Made by a program: the position numbers and the translations under genes. Under the pieces are notes generated by a model. That model was not told the origin of the DNA, made no database searches, and saw only the letters and a program-made list of their open reading frames with translations. Below, piece after piece: positions 35,816-45,277 of a stretch of DNA of 64,000 bases; within the stretch, counting starts at the first letter, position 1, and every line of letters starts with the position of its first letter. The stretch covers positions 1 through 64,000 of the forward strand of contig CASFGK010000003.1 of assembly GCA_949294195.1 (NCBI GenBank), in the 5' to 3' direction. This stretch comes from an uncultured Bacteroidales bacterium (GTDB taxonomy: Bacteria; Bacteroidota; Bacteroidia; Bacteroidales; UBA932).

Positions 35816-36598
35816 ATGAAACCTTTTGCAAGGAACATACTGGCTCTGGCCTTTCTGGCTCTTGTGACCGCCTGTCTGGCGGCCGCATTGGGGTCCAGTG
35901 CCGTAAAAAAGAAGAATCTTACCTGCAGAAGCCTGGCTGTCACTATCAGGGACAGTCTGGAAAACAGTTTCGTGTCAAAAGAGGACATCAGAAAATATCT
36001 TGACGCAGAAGCTGGAGGATACATGGGAAGCCCGGCGGACAGCATCGACCTTGTCAGGATAGAGCATATCATAGACAGCAGAAGCGCCGTACTGAAAAGC
36101 GAGGCATACATGACCAAAGACGGGACTCTGAACATCTCCGTCACCCAGCGCAGGCCGGCAGTGCGTTTCCAGAAAGCCGGAGGAGGGTTCTATGCAGACC
36201 GGGAAGGATTCATCTTCCCTCTTCAGGGAAACTATACGGCATATGTTCCGGTCATTGACGGGGCCATACCGGTAAATGCCGGAAACTCCTATAAAGGAAC
36301 GGCGGAAAGCGAAAAGGAGAAGAAGTGGATAAAGGATATCATAAGTCTGGTGGAGTATATGGAAGAAAGCGGCGTATGGGCCGACAATATTGTACAGATC
36401 ACAGTCCGGGACAACGGAGACCTGGTCCTTATCCCGAGGAAGGGAAAAGAACGGTTCCTTTTCGGGAAGCCTGATGATATTGAAGACAAATTCTCCAGAA
36501 TGGAAAAATACTATACCGGGATAGTGCCGGCAAAAGGGGAAGGGTACTATTCTACTGTAAATGTGAAGTACAACGGGCAGATAATCTGCAGAAAATAG
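35816..36598 (+). CDS. ftsQ: Division protein FtsQ
   Basis: 260 residues: short cytoplasmic lead, one transmembrane helix (about 8-28), then a periplasmic POTRA-like and beta domain. The segment FVSKEDIRKYLDA is the usual start of the POTRA region and NISVTQRRPAVRFQ the FtsQ beta strand. Low identity is normal; position between murC and ftsA supports the call. It links FtsA/FtsZ-side and periplasmic division proteins. Confidence 0.88.
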   Translation: MKPFARNILALAFLALVTACLAAALGSSAVKKKNLTCRSLAVTIRDSLENSFVSKEDIRKYLDAEAGGYMGSPADSIDLVRIEHIIDSRSAVLKSEAYMTKDGTLNISVTQRRPAVRFQKAGGGFYADREGFIFPLQGNYTAYVPVIDGAIPVNAGNSYKGTAESEKEKKWIKDIISLVEYMEESGVWADNIVQITVRDNGDLVLIPRKGKERFLFGKPDDIEDKFSRMEKYYTGIVPAKGEGYYSTVNVKYNGQIICRK

Positions 36599-36607
36599 GA
36601 ACACACC

Positions 36608-38089
36608 ATGGAAGAAAAACACATAGTGGCAATCGATCTGGGAACTTCCAAATTCGCGCTGACCGTAGCAAAGGTCGAAGGCGAAGACATCCAGATAATC
36701 TACTACAGGGAAATCCCGTCCCGCGGGATAAGATACAGCTATGTACTCAACCCTTCCCATGTGGCAGAAGCTCTGAAACCGGCTGTTGCAGCTGCTGAAA
36801 AAGAACTGGGAATAAAGATTACGCAGGCTGTTGTGGGAATGCCGAGATACAGTGTCAGACAGGAGACCAACCAGGGCAGCATCAAGCTCAACCCTGACGA
36901 ATGCATCACCGCGGACGACATAAACTATCTCAAAGACCAGGCGCAGCAGGAATATCCTCTGGAGGATCCCGAGAAGGAAGTCCTGTTCGGAGCTGTCGCC
37001 CAGTCCTTTTCCACATCGGAAGACTTCCAGCTGATAGAGCAGGACATCATAGGAATGGCAAGTGACCTGATTGAAGGCAACTTCAAGATATTCATAGGCG
37101 AAAAGAGATATCTGAAGAATATCGATCTGGTCTTCAACAAAATAGGAATAGCAATATCAGGCAAGTATTTCACTCCTGACACGACGGCCAAAGCGGTGCT
37201 CACCCCAGCCGAAATGGAAAGCGGAGCCGCCCTTGTCGATTTCGGGGCCGGAGTGACATCGGTAAGCATATATTCCGGCTGCATAATGAGGCACTACGCG
37301 GCTATCCCGTTCGGCGGAAACGCCATCACCAAGGATATCAACAACGAGTGCAAGATCTTCTCCGAAACGCTTTCAGAAAACATAAAGCTCGCCCACGGCA
37401 TCTGCATGCCGGAAAGGCTGCAGAACATGAACGAGAAAATCCTGAGGATAAATATCGGAACGACAGCCAAATACAAGGACCTCCCCGTAAAATACCTTTC
37501 GGAGGTGATAACCTGCAGAGTGCAGGAAATCATGGAGGCCATCATGTACGAAATCCAGAAAAGCGGATTTGCCGACAGGCTGAAAAGCGGCATCGTCCTC
37601 ACCGGAGGAGGCGCCAATCTGGCAAACTGCGGAAACTTCATCGCGGACCTTTCCGGCTATTCAGTCCGAACAGGATACCCCAGGCCGCTGTTTTCAGGCG
37701 GAGGCTGCATAGGAGTGCATGAAGCGGAAGCTGCCACCTCGATCGGAATGATACTGGCTGCCGTTCATGACGACTGCGAGGACTGTACTGTCCAGGATGC
37801 ATTTGCGCAGACAGGGACATCGGTTACTGTCGAGCCGTCCGTTCCGGGCGAAGATACCGGCGCTGATGGCGGAGTGCAGGAAGGAGGCTCACCCCAGACC
37901 GGTACCCTGTTCCCTGAGGAAGAGACAAACGTACAGGAAGACACCTCACGCAAAAAGGCCGGAAAGACTCAGGAAAAGAAGCCTGAAAGGAAGAAAGTCA
38001 CATGGAAGGACAAGATACAGAAAGCGGTGGACAAGTTCACCGGCACTCTGTACGACATGAATAAGGAAATGAACGACGAAGGAATTTGA
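36608..38089 (+). CDS. ftsA: Division protein FtsA
   Basis: Actin-like ATPase that tethers FtsZ to the membrane. VAIDLGTSKFALTVAK opens the fold; VDFGAGVTSVSIYS and GIVLTGGGANLANC are the later phosphate and adenosine motifs. A long acidic linker (about 388-455) leads to a basic amphipathic end (KVTWKDKIQKAVDKFTG), the expected membrane-targeting helix. 493 residues, longer than E. coli (420) because of the linker. Its stop lies 14 nt before the ftsZ ATG. Confidence 0.96.
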   Translation: MEEKHIVAIDLGTSKFALTVAKVEGEDIQIIYYREIPSRGIRYSYVLNPSHVAEALKPAVAAAEKELGIKITQAVVGMPRYSVRQETNQGSIKLNPDECITADDINYLKDQAQQEYPLEDPEKEVLFGAVAQSFSTSEDFQLIEQDIIGMASDLIEGNFKIFIGEKRYLKNIDLVFNKIGIAISGKYFTPDTTAKAVLTPAEMESGAALVDFGAGVTSVSIYSGCIMRHYAAIPFGGNAITKDINNECKIFSETLSENIKLAHGICMPERLQNMNEKILRINIGTTAKYKDLPVKYLSEVITCRVQEIMEAIMYEIQKSGFADRLKSGIVLTGGGANLANCGNFIADLSGYSVRTGYPRPLFSGGGCIGVHEAEAATSIGMILAAVHDDCEDCTVQDAFAQTGTSVTVEPSVPGEDTGADGGVQEGGSPQTGTLFPEEETNVQEDTSRKKAGKTQEKKPERKKVTWKDKIQKAVDKFTGTLYDMNKEMNDEGI

Positions 38090-38103
38090 CAGGAGGACAG
38101 GAC

Positions 38104-39372
38104 ATGAATGAAATGCTTGACGATATCATTGTCCCGACGGACTGGACAGATGAAAATTCAATAATAAAGGTAATGGGTGTCGGCGGAGGAGGATGCAATG
38201 CCGTCAACTACATGTACCGCCAGAAGGTCCAGGGGTGCTGCTTCATCGTGTGCAACACTGATGCCCAGGCACTCGGAAGGTGCGATGTCCCCATAAAAAT
38301 CCAGTTGGGGGCAGGACTCGGAGCCGGATGCGACCCTACCAAAGGAAGAAATGCCGCCATAGAGTCCGAAGAGAAAATAGCCGGAATCCTGGACAACAAC
38401 ACCAAGATGATCTTCATCACGGCAGGTATGGGAGGCGGTACAGGTACAGGTGCGTCCCCGGTCATAGCCAATATGGCCAAGACAAGAGGAATCCTGACCG
38501 TCGGTGTGGTGACAATCCCGTTCAAGAACGAAGGCGCGGACAAGTATGCCAAAGCCATGGACGGAATCAACGAGCTGGAAAAGAACGTAGACAGCCTGCT
38601 TCTCATCAATAATGAGAAGCTGTACGATTTCTTCGGGGCGATGCTCTCCCATGAAGCGTTCCCGAAAGCAGATGAAGTACTGGCTACCGCAGTCAGAGGC
38701 ATAACCGAGATCATCAGCAAGTCCGGATATATCAATGTGGATTTCGCCGATGTAAAGACGATGATGAAAAACGGAGGCATAGCCCTGATGGGATGCGGGA
38801 CAGGTACAGGTGAAAACAGGATTGAAGATGCCGTGAAAGGCGCTCTGGAATCCCCGCTGCTGAATGACTACAACCTCAAGACCGCGAAGAACGTCCTGGT
38901 GAACATCACCGGAGGAAAGAACGAAAAAGGACTGTATGTCAATGACCTGAAGAAAATCAACCAGATGATTGCCGAATATACCGGCAATGCGAACAACTTC
39001 AAGAGCGGACTTGTATGGGAGGAGGACCCCGAATGGGGAGACAAGGTGAGCATAACAGTCATAGCGACCGGATTCAAGAAGGATATCCCTTCAATGATAA
39101 ATCCTGGCAATATCATAATGATTGACAGCGACTTCAAATACGACAAATCCCAGTCGTCCGCCGTTGCCGGACTGGATCTCGAAGACGAGGCCGACAATCC
39201 TACCAAAATCGGATACAACAACTCCGACAATGTCAGGAAATTCCATTTCGACGAAACGAACAAGCCTGTTCTGGCAGTAGAGCCTCGCCAGAACCTGGGG
39301 GAACTTGAAGAAACTCCGTCGATAAGAAGGGTAACCAAACGAAACAATTCAGACATAAACAAAGTACATTAA
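38104..39372 (+). CDS. ftsZ: Tubulin-like division GTPase
   Basis: Forms the Z-ring. VMGVGGGGCNAVNYM (about 23-37), the tubulin signature GGGTGTG at 110-116, NNEKLYDFF, and the C-terminal GTPase-activating half are present. The tail after about residue 345 is a linker ending RRVTKRNNSDINKVH, a basic terminal peptide. A TTG start at 38086 overlaps ftsA but the ATG at 38104 is preferred. No terminator is seen in the 20 nt before gltX, so read-through into gltX is likely. Confidence 0.97.
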   Translation: MNEMLDDIIVPTDWTDENSIIKVMGVGGGGCNAVNYMYRQKVQGCCFIVCNTDAQALGRCDVPIKIQLGAGLGAGCDPTKGRNAAIESEEKIAGILDNNTKMIFITAGMGGGTGTGASPVIANMAKTRGILTVGVVTIPFKNEGADKYAKAMDGINELEKNVDSLLLINNEKLYDFFGAMLSHEAFPKADEVLATAVRGITEIISKSGYINVDFADVKTMMKNGGIALMGCGTGTGENRIEDAVKGALESPLLNDYNLKTAKNVLVNITGGKNEKGLYVNDLKKINQMIAEYTGNANNFKSGLVWEEDPEWGDKVSITVIATGFKKDIPSMINPGNIIMIDSDFKYDKSQSSAVAGLDLEDEADNPTKIGYNNSDNVRKFHFDETNKPVLAVEPRQNLGELEETPSIRRVTKRNNSDINKVH

Positions 39373-39392
39373 TAATAAAAATCATATTATAT

Positions 39393-41048
39393 ATGGACCG
39401 CAAGACAAGAGTAAGATTCGCCCCGTCACCTACAGGGCCGCTCCACATGGGTGGGGTGCGTACAGCTCTTTACAATTACCTCTACGCAAAACAGCACGGA
39501 GGAGATTTCATCATAAGGATTGAAGATACCGACTCCCAGAGATTCGTCCCCGGAGCGGAAAAATATATCATAGAAGCCCTCAACTGGTGCGGCATCATTC
39601 CTGACGAGGGCGTGGATGCAGAAGGGAATGTGGTGGAGACTCCGTCAGAGAGACATCCCCATGCTCCTTACAGGCAGTCCCAGCGCCGCGGCATATACCG
39701 CAAATATGCCGAGGAACTGGTAGAGAAAGGCTATGCATACTACGCGTTCGACACTGCCGAAGAACTTGCGGCCAAACGTGCCGAAGCAGAAGCTGCAAAG
39801 GAGACATTCATCTACAACCATATCACCCGCAATTCTCTGCGCAACTCCGTTTCAATGCCGGAAAGCGAGTGGAAACCGCTGCTGGAGACGCATACGGACT
39901 GGACCATCAGGTTCAAGATGCCTGAGAACAGAGTGGTGAAGATGGACGACCTTATCCGCGGACACATCGAGGTAAATACCGACACTCTCGATGACAAGGT
40001 GCTCTGGAAAAGGGCTGACGAGCTGCCTACATACCATCTGGCGAACATCGTTGACGACCATCTGATGGAAATTACCGAGGTCATCCGGGGAGAGGAATGG
40101 CTTCCTTCCCTGCCGCTGCACTATCTCCTGTATGAAGCGTTCGGCTGGCAGGATTCACAGCCGAGGTTCGCCCACCTGTCCCTGCTTCTGAAACCGGACG
40201 GAAAAGGCAAGCTGAGCAAGAGGGACGGAGACCGTCTGGGCTTCCCTGTATTCCCTCTCAAATGGACCAACGCCCAGGGCGAGGTTTCACGCGGATACCG
40301 CGAGGACGGCTATTTTCCCGAGGCATTCGTGAACATGCTGGCCATGCTCGGGTGGAATCCGGGAGATGACAGGGAGCTTTTCACCATGGACGAGCTGGTC
40401 AAGGCTTTCTCTCTCGAGAGGGTCATCAAGTCGGGGGCAAGATTCAACCCGGAAAAGGCGAAATGGTACAACAAGGAATACCTCCGCACAAAAAGCGATG
40501 CAGAGCTCACCGGACTTTTCATACCTGTGCTCGAAGAGCACGGCATACAGGTGGTCGCCTGCCCGAAATGCGCCCTGACAGCAGGAGCTGAAGTCTCTGT
40601 CCAGGGAGCGGATTTCAAGAACCGGATATTCACTCATGACTATGTACGGAAAGTCGTGTCGCTTATCAAGGAGAGGGCATCTTTCGTAGCTGACTTCTGG
40701 GACATCGCATCTTATCTTTTCGTTTCACCGCAGAATTATGCCGAGAAAGACGTGGCTAAGTTCTGGAAGGAGGAGAACTACACTCTGGCGTTCCAGGTGG
40801 CGGAGTTCATCGGGGGATTTGACGGAGGCAACGGACCTGCCGGCCCCGAGTTCACACATGAACAGATCGAAGGCCCGATGGAGGAATTCATCCGCAGCCG
40901 GGAGTGGCCTATGGGCAAGGTGATGAACTGCCTGAGACTCGCGCTTGTAGGAGCGTCCAGCGGCCTGGGTATCGCAGACATCGTTTCCCTTATCGGCAAG
41001 AAGGAACTTGCCGCACGTATAGAGAATATCAGGAAAGCCCTGATGTAA
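39393..41048 (+). CDS. gltX: Glutamyl-tRNA synthetase
   Basis: Charges tRNA-Glu. Class I synthetase: the HIGH-type motif PSPTGPLHMGG (about 10-20) and KMSKS-type motif GKLSKRDGDRLGFP near 272, with TYHLANIVDDHLMEITEVIRGEEW between. 551 residues, somewhat longer than the 505 or so of relatives; the extra lies within the C-terminal half. It is placed directly after ftsZ with no promoter of its own visible. Confidence 0.96.
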   Translation: MDRKTRVRFAPSPTGPLHMGGVRTALYNYLYAKQHGGDFIIRIEDTDSQRFVPGAEKYIIEALNWCGIIPDEGVDAEGNVVETPSERHPHAPYRQSQRRGIYRKYAEELVEKGYAYYAFDTAEELAAKRAEAEAAKETFIYNHITRNSLRNSVSMPESEWKPLLETHTDWTIRFKMPENRVVKMDDLIRGHIEVNTDTLDDKVLWKRADELPTYHLANIVDDHLMEITEVIRGEEWLPSLPLHYLLYEAFGWQDSQPRFAHLSLLLKPDGKGKLSKRDGDRLGFPVFPLKWTNAQGEVSRGYREDGYFPEAFVNMLAMLGWNPGDDRELFTMDELVKAFSLERVIKSGARFNPEKAKWYNKEYLRTKSDAELTGLFIPVLEEHGIQVVACPKCALTAGAEVSVQGADFKNRIFTHDYVRKVVSLIKERASFVADFWDIASYLFVSPQNYAEKDVAKFWKEENYTLAFQVAEFIGGFDGGNGPAGPEFTHEQIEGPMEEFIRSREWPMGKVMNCLRLALVGASSGLGIADIVSLIGKKELAARIENIRKALM

Positions 41049-41141
41049 GACTTGCATATCAGAATCAGGACATCCTTTCGATCTTCAACGGCATCATGAT
41101 CATGGTCAACCTTGCCAGGAAGGCCGAAGGAAAGAAACCGC

Positions 41142-41172
41142 TTTAATATTCCGGCAATAATCAGTACCTTTG
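41142..41172 (+). promoter_or_regulatory. Promoter of rpiB
   Basis: TTTA (41142-41145), 19 nt, TACCTTTG (41165-41172): near-full match to the phylum consensus. Transcription start near 41179, 31 nt before the ATG. The rest of the 41049-41209 gap has no gene I can support. Confidence 0.7.
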
Positions 41173-41209
41173 GCGCGGCAAACGGAATTTTCGTTAAAAA
41201 CATATCAAT

Positions 41210-41641
41210 ATGACACTTGGAATTTGCAGCGACCACGCAGGCTACGAGTACAAACGGCAGCTCATAGGCTGGCTTGAATCAAAAGGTTATCAGGTAAAGG
41301 ATTTCGGTACTCACTCTACTGAAAGCATGGACTATCCGGATGTGGCACATCCTCTGGCAGAGGCTGTAGAGAAAGGCGAAGTGGAAAAAGGGATAGCAAT
41401 GTGCGGCACCGGAAACGGAATGGCGATGACTCTCAACAAGCATCAGGGCATCAGGGCCGGTCTTGCATGGGATGTGGAAATCGGAAAACTCGTCAGACAG
41501 CACAACGACGCGAACGTCCTGGTGATGCCGGCAAGATTCATCTCATTCGACATGGTGTGCAGAATCACCGAAGCATGGCTCGACACCGACTTCGAAGGCG
41601 GCAGACACCAGAAAAGAATCGACAAGATTCCTGTAAAATAA
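41210..41641 (+). CDS. rpiB: Ribose-5-phosphate isomerase B
   Basis: Interconverts ribose-5-phosphate and ribulose-5-phosphate (pentose phosphate pathway). SDHAGYEYK at the N-terminus, CGTGNGMAMTLNKHQGIRAGLAWD with the catalytic cysteine, and the NDANVLVMPARF region are all diagnostic of the LacAB/RpiB family. 143 residues. truB starts 4 nt after the stop, so the two form one transcript. Confidence 0.95.
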   Translation: MTLGICSDHAGYEYKRQLIGWLESKGYQVKDFGTHSTESMDYPDVAHPLAEAVEKGEVEKGIAMCGTGNGMAMTLNKHQGIRAGLAWDVEIGKLVRQHNDANVLVMPARFISFDMVCRITEAWLDTDFEGGRHQKRIDKIPVK

Positions 41642-41645
41642 ACTG

Positions 41646-42635
41646 ATGGAGCCTCTGATTCTGACAAAAGAAATATGCCTCTCGGACAATATCGAAGATT
41701 ATCCGGGAGGCATTATCATACCTGTAGACAAACCTTACAGATGGACTTCGGCGGACGTGATACGGAAAATAAAATCCGCAGCCGTAAGACATTTCCACAA
41801 GAAGAACCTGAAAGTGGGACATGCCGGGACTCTCGACCCTCTGGCCACAGGCGTGCTGCTGGTGTGTATCGGGAATGCCACCAAACTGGCAGAGACGCTT
41901 CAGAGCCACGACAAGGAATACATTGCCGGAGTGACTTTCGGGGCGACCACCCCGTCATACGATCTGGAAAAGGACATCGACATGCGTTATCCGCATGAGC
42001 ACATTACGGAAGAGAGAATCAGTGAAAAGCTGCAGGAATTCCTCGGAGAGCAGGAACAGGTAGCCCCGCTTTTCTCCGCCAAGTCCGTCGATGGAGTGAG
42101 GGCGTACGAACTGGCGAGGAAACTCTACAGGAAACAGCACCGGCAAGCAAGCGGAAACGGATCCGATATGCCGGACCATACGGAGAGCGGGGACGCCGGA
42201 CAGGACATCAACTGTACCGTAGCGGATTCCCGGAAAGTCTTTGACGCCACGGCAGAAGCCGTCATCAAGGCGGCGAAGATCAGGATATCGGACATAGAAC
42301 TTCTGGATTTCCGGCCGGAAGGAAAGGAAGACAATACTCCGGTATCCGGAGGAGGCGACCGGCAAAGCAGCAGCGAATCCGCGAAAAGCCTCAGAATAAA
42401 TGTGGCCGACACTTCCGGACTGCATCTTCCTACAGCGGAGATACGCATAGAATGCAGCAAAGGGACCTACATCCGGGCATTCGCCAGAGACCTCGGTGAA
42501 GCGCTGGACAGCGGGGCACATCTGTGCTCCCTTGTACGCAGCCGCAGCGGTGACTTCCGGGTGGAGGACTGCCTCGGAGTAGAGGATGCGGTATCCGCCT
42601 TGCCGTTCCGGACACCGTCACAGGAGAGGGACTGA
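41646..42635 (+). CDS. truB: tRNA pseudouridine-55 synthase with two hydrophilic inserts
   Basis: Makes pseudouridine 55 in tRNA. GTLDPLATG holds the catalytic D64; the KEYIAGVTFG strand, APLFSAKSVDGVRAYELAR and CSKGTYIRAFARDLGE follow in order. At 329 residues it is about 80-90 longer than usual relatives. The extra is in two polar, low-complexity stretches at about 163-205 and 224-262, between conserved core strands. The frame is open throughout, so the enzyme is probably functional with surface loops. Confidence 0.93.
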   Translation: MEPLILTKEICLSDNIEDYPGGIIIPVDKPYRWTSADVIRKIKSAAVRHFHKKNLKVGHAGTLDPLATGVLLVCIGNATKLAETLQSHDKEYIAGVTFGATTPSYDLEKDIDMRYPHEHITEERISEKLQEFLGEQEQVAPLFSAKSVDGVRAYELARKLYRKQHRQASGNGSDMPDHTESGDAGQDINCTVADSRKVFDATAEAVIKAAKIRISDIELLDFRPEGKEDNTPVSGGGDRQSSSESAKSLRINVADTSGLHLPTAEIRIECSKGTYIRAFARDLGEALDSGAHLCSLVRSRSGDFRVEDCLGVEDAVSALPFRTPSQERD

Positions 42636-42716
42636 AATCAGCCTCATATTCCAACCCCAGAGCAATGACAGAATTTTTCAGTATCTTCGCGGCGCGAAAT
42701 ACTGATTTTTCTTAAT

Positions 42717-44054
42717 ATGGTAAAGACCCTACCCTATTCTTATCATCACATCTGGAAAGTAGCCTACCCTATCCTGATAAGCCTGATCATGGAACAGCTT
42801 ATCGGAATGACAGACACTGCCTTTCTGGGCAGGGTCGGAGAAGTCGAACTCGGGGCGTCGGCCATAGCCGGAGTCTACTGCATGGCCATTTTCGTGGCAG
42901 GAATGGGATTCGGCATCGGCTCCCAGATCATCATCGCGAGAAGGAACGGCGAGGGCAACTACAGTGAAACCGGAAACATATTCTACCACGGGGTGTATTT
43001 CCTCCTGGGACTTGCCGTTGTCATCATAGCGCTGTCGGAGATGATTTCCCCGTGGGCCCTGCACCGGATGGTCTCGTCACCGGAAATCGCCGATGCTGCC
43101 ATGGATTATGTCCGGTGGAGGCTCGTCGGATTCATATTCGCTTTCGTCACGGTGATGTTCCGGGCCTTCTATGTCGGAACGACCCAGACGAAGACCTTGA
43201 CACTGAACTCCATCGTCATGGTACTGTCCAATGTGGTCTTCAACTGGATACTGGTGTTCGGACATCTCGGCTTCCCTGCCCTCGGAATCGCCGGAGCCGC
43301 CATAGGCTCCACTCTTGCCGAACTGGTATCGCTCATATTCTTCATCGTCTACACCATCCGCAAGACAGACTGCAGAAAATACGGGCTCGACCGCAGGATA
43401 GACTTCAGCTGGAGCAAGCTCGGAAGTATCCTTTCGATATCCGTCTGGACCATGATACAGAACTTCCTTTCAGTGTCGGTGTGGTTCATTTTCTTCCTGT
43501 GCGTGGAACATCTCGGGGAAAGGGCTTTGGCCGTTTCGAATGTTGTCCGCAGCATATCAGGCTTCGTGTGGGTGTTCGCGTCGGCATTTTCTTCTACATG
43601 CAGCTCTCTGGTCAGCAACCTCATCGGGGAAGGGCATCAGGACACCGCCATGAGGCTTGTCAGAAGAGTAATAAAACTGGCCTATGTCCCGATAATCCCT
43701 CTGCTCATATTTTTCTGCCTGTTCCCCAAGACTGTAATCGGCATATATACCGATATCCCCGGAATAATCGACGGCTCGGTATCTTCTCTGTGGGTGCTGT
43801 GCTCCGCATACCTTTTCACCACACCGGCACTTATCTGCTTCAATGCGATTTCAGGGACTGGAAACACACGGACGGCGTTCGGGCTGGAAGCCGTGGTTCT
43901 GGTCATCTATACCGCATTCTGCATTTTCATCATCAACGGACTGAAGCCGCCGGTATGGGTCGCATGGACAACAGAGATAATATATGCCGTGGCAATGCTC
44001 GCGGTCTGCGGCCTTTATCTGAAGAGCGGACGCTGGAAAGGCAAGGCTGTATAG
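42717..44054 (+). CDS. MATE family efflux protein (NorM-like)
   Basis: 445 residues, about 12 transmembrane segments. The first helix (AYPILISLIMEQLIGMTDTAFLGRVGEVELGA) matches the NorM branch better than the DinF-like protein at 4241-5677, so the window holds two distinct MATE exporters. A near-consensus -7 box TATCTTCG lies at 42682-42689. Substrate unknown. Confidence 0.9.
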   Translation: MVKTLPYSYHHIWKVAYPILISLIMEQLIGMTDTAFLGRVGEVELGASAIAGVYCMAIFVAGMGFGIGSQIIIARRNGEGNYSETGNIFYHGVYFLLGLAVVIIALSEMISPWALHRMVSSPEIADAAMDYVRWRLVGFIFAFVTVMFRAFYVGTTQTKTLTLNSIVMVLSNVVFNWILVFGHLGFPALGIAGAAIGSTLAELVSLIFFIVYTIRKTDCRKYGLDRRIDFSWSKLGSILSISVWTMIQNFLSVSVWFIFFLCVEHLGERALAVSNVVRSISGFVWVFASAFSSTCSSLVSNLIGEGHQDTAMRLVRRVIKLAYVPIIPLLIFFCLFPKTVIGIYTDIPGIIDGSVSSLWVLCSAYLFTTPALICFNAISGTGNTRTAFGLEAVVLVIYTAFCIFIINGLKPPVWVAWTTEIIYAVAMLAVCGLYLKSGRWKGKAV

Positions 44055-44055
44055 T

Positions 44056-44102
44056 GCTCCCGAGATCCTTCCCGCAAGCGGGCCCCTTCCCTTTTCGGGA
44101 GC
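44056..44102. terminator. Nested hairpin between convergent genes
   Basis: GCTCCCGA (44056-44063) pairs with TCGGGAGC (44095-44102); inside is CCCGCAAGCGGG (44071-44082). No U-run follows on either strand, so it may be an RNA-stabilising 3' end structure rather than a true intrinsic terminator. Confidence 0.45.
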
Positions 44103-44133
44103 CAATGTCTCCTGCTCTTGCCCGGACGGGACC

Positions 44134-45153
44134 CTATATAAGGAGGTATTTCTTCACTTCCTGCTCCAGGACATGATGTACAGGATATTTCGCCCTGCTG
44201 CGACTCATGGCGGAAAGCAGGGCATGAAGATATGCTTTTGATGCATGTATCCCGCTGCTTTCCCCGGCATCAGAGACCTCAGGCAGGGAATCCGCCAGCA
44301 GCGAAAGACGCTCCATATTGTCCTTACAGAGCTTTTCCAGAAGAGTATGGAATTCGGCGCCATGGTTCGGGAAACGCAGATGGCACAGCTCATGAAGCAG
44401 GACATAGTCGCATACCGGCTCCGGAAGCCGGACCAGATTGAGGTTCAGGTTTATATTTCCTCTTGAAGAACAGCTTCCCCAGTTGGAAGAATTGTGCTTT
44501 ATCACTACCCTGCCGTACGAAAAACCGTATCTGCCTGCAAGAAAGGAAAGTTTCTGAGGCAGCAGGCTGCGTGCCTCTCCGCGGAGTATTTCCACCAGTA
44601 CCCGGACAAGCAGCGCTGAAAGTTCGCGCGTACCCTCTTCCGGCATTGTCCCTGGGTATGCCACATCTTTCCTGGAGACAGGCATCCCGAGGCTCAGGAA
44701 AAGTCTTCCGGTCTGCCTGACATCCTCGACGACAGATGAAGAGACCCTCACAGCAGCCTTCCGCAGGTTGGCCTGCTCCCTGCCTGCTTCTGTACCGGGA
44801 CATCTCTCTGCCGCATGGAACAACCCGCCCGGAACTTCCGGTGCAGGCAATTCCCTCCTGAAACGGATCTCGGACAGAAGCGTCCTGACGACGGCACCGT
44901 CGCCAAGAAGGCCTACGGATGTCCCTGATTTTCCGGCGTTCTCAAGTTTCCGCCTCTGCTGTCCGAGAGTTTCAAGGACCCATTCCCTTTTCCGGATGAA
45001 AAAACTCACCCCTTCGTCATACCGGATGAAATACGGAACTGATACGACCACTCCTTTTGACGGATGCACCCTTATACTGACACGCCTGCTACGGACACTT
45101 TTCACGACAGCGACCTCACCGATATCCGGATCATTATACACCTTCCTTTTCAT
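44134..45153 (-). CDS. YgjP-like zinc metalloprotease (DUF45)
   Basis: 339 residues. The C-terminal half has the HExxH zinc site (HELCHLRFPNHGAEFH) preceded by SSNWGSCSSRGNINLNLNL, the diagnostic pair for the YgjP/M48-like family. The N-terminal half begins with a strand-rich segment (VKSVRSRRVSIRVHPSKGVVVSVP). Length exceeds the usual 230-250 because of a middle region (about 90-190). Start: TTG at 45162 lies inside the promoter, so the ATG at 45153 is used. Its biological substrate is not known. Confidence 0.85.
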   Translation of the reverse strand: MKRKVYNDPDIGEVAVVKSVRSRRVSIRVHPSKGVVVSVPYFIRYDEGVSFFIRKREWVLETLGQQRRKLENAGKSGTSVGLLGDGAVVRTLLSEIRFRRELPAPEVPGGLFHAAERCPGTEAGREQANLRKAAVRVSSSVVEDVRQTGRLFLSLGMPVSRKDVAYPGTMPEEGTRELSALLVRVLVEILRGEARSLLPQKLSFLAGRYGFSYGRVVIKHNSSNWGSCSSRGNINLNLNLVRLPEPVCDYVLLHELCHLRFPNHGAEFHTLLEKLCKDNMERLSLLADSLPEVSDAGESSGIHASKAYLHALLSAMSRSRAKYPVHHVLEQEVKKYLLI

Positions 45154-45159
45154 AAGGTG

Positions 45160-45167
45160 CAAATGTA
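45160..45167 (-). promoter_or_regulatory. -7 box of the YgjP-like gene
   Basis: Minus-strand TACATTTG fits TAnnTTTG and ends only 6 nt before the ATG at 45153. If the usual spacing holds, transcription starts at or within a base or two of the start codon (a leaderless message). Confidence 0.5.
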
Positions 45168-45209
45168 TTAATAATAAGTAGAAAACATTTCAATTTTGTT
45201 AACCGATAA

Positions 45210-45240
45210 TTTGTTTTATCGGATTTTCTGTCTAACTTTG
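45210..45240 (+). promoter_or_regulatory. Consensus promoter of rpsO
   Basis: TTTG (45210-45213), exactly 19 nt, TAACTTTG (45233-45240): full consensus, as expected for a highly expressed ribosomal protein gene. Confidence 0.8.
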
Positions 45241-45249
45241 CGCCCGCTT

Positions 45250-45277
45250 GTCTGCCCGCGACGGGAAGACAGCAGAC
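45250..45277 (+). promoter_or_regulatory. Hairpin in the rpsO leader, possible S15 site
   Basis: GTCTG (45250-45254) pairs with CAGAC (45273-45277), enclosing CCCG (45255-45258) / CGGG (45262-45265). GTCT can instead pair with AGAC at 45267-45270, so two folds compete. It begins a few nt after the predicted transcription start, 34 nt before the ATG. S15 regulates its own mRNA in several phyla through unrelated structures; here this is only a candidate. Confidence 0.35.

Noticed and set aside
38086-38103. Upstream TTG start for ftsZ
   Set aside because: Overlaps the ftsA stop and adds six residues not present in FtsZ; ATG at 38104 is better.
41042-41146. Protein-like stretch after gltX (ends ARKAEGKKPL)
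   Set aside because: No start codon close by in frame apart from two ATG giving 16-18 residues; no RBS or family match. Could be a gene scrap, not supported.
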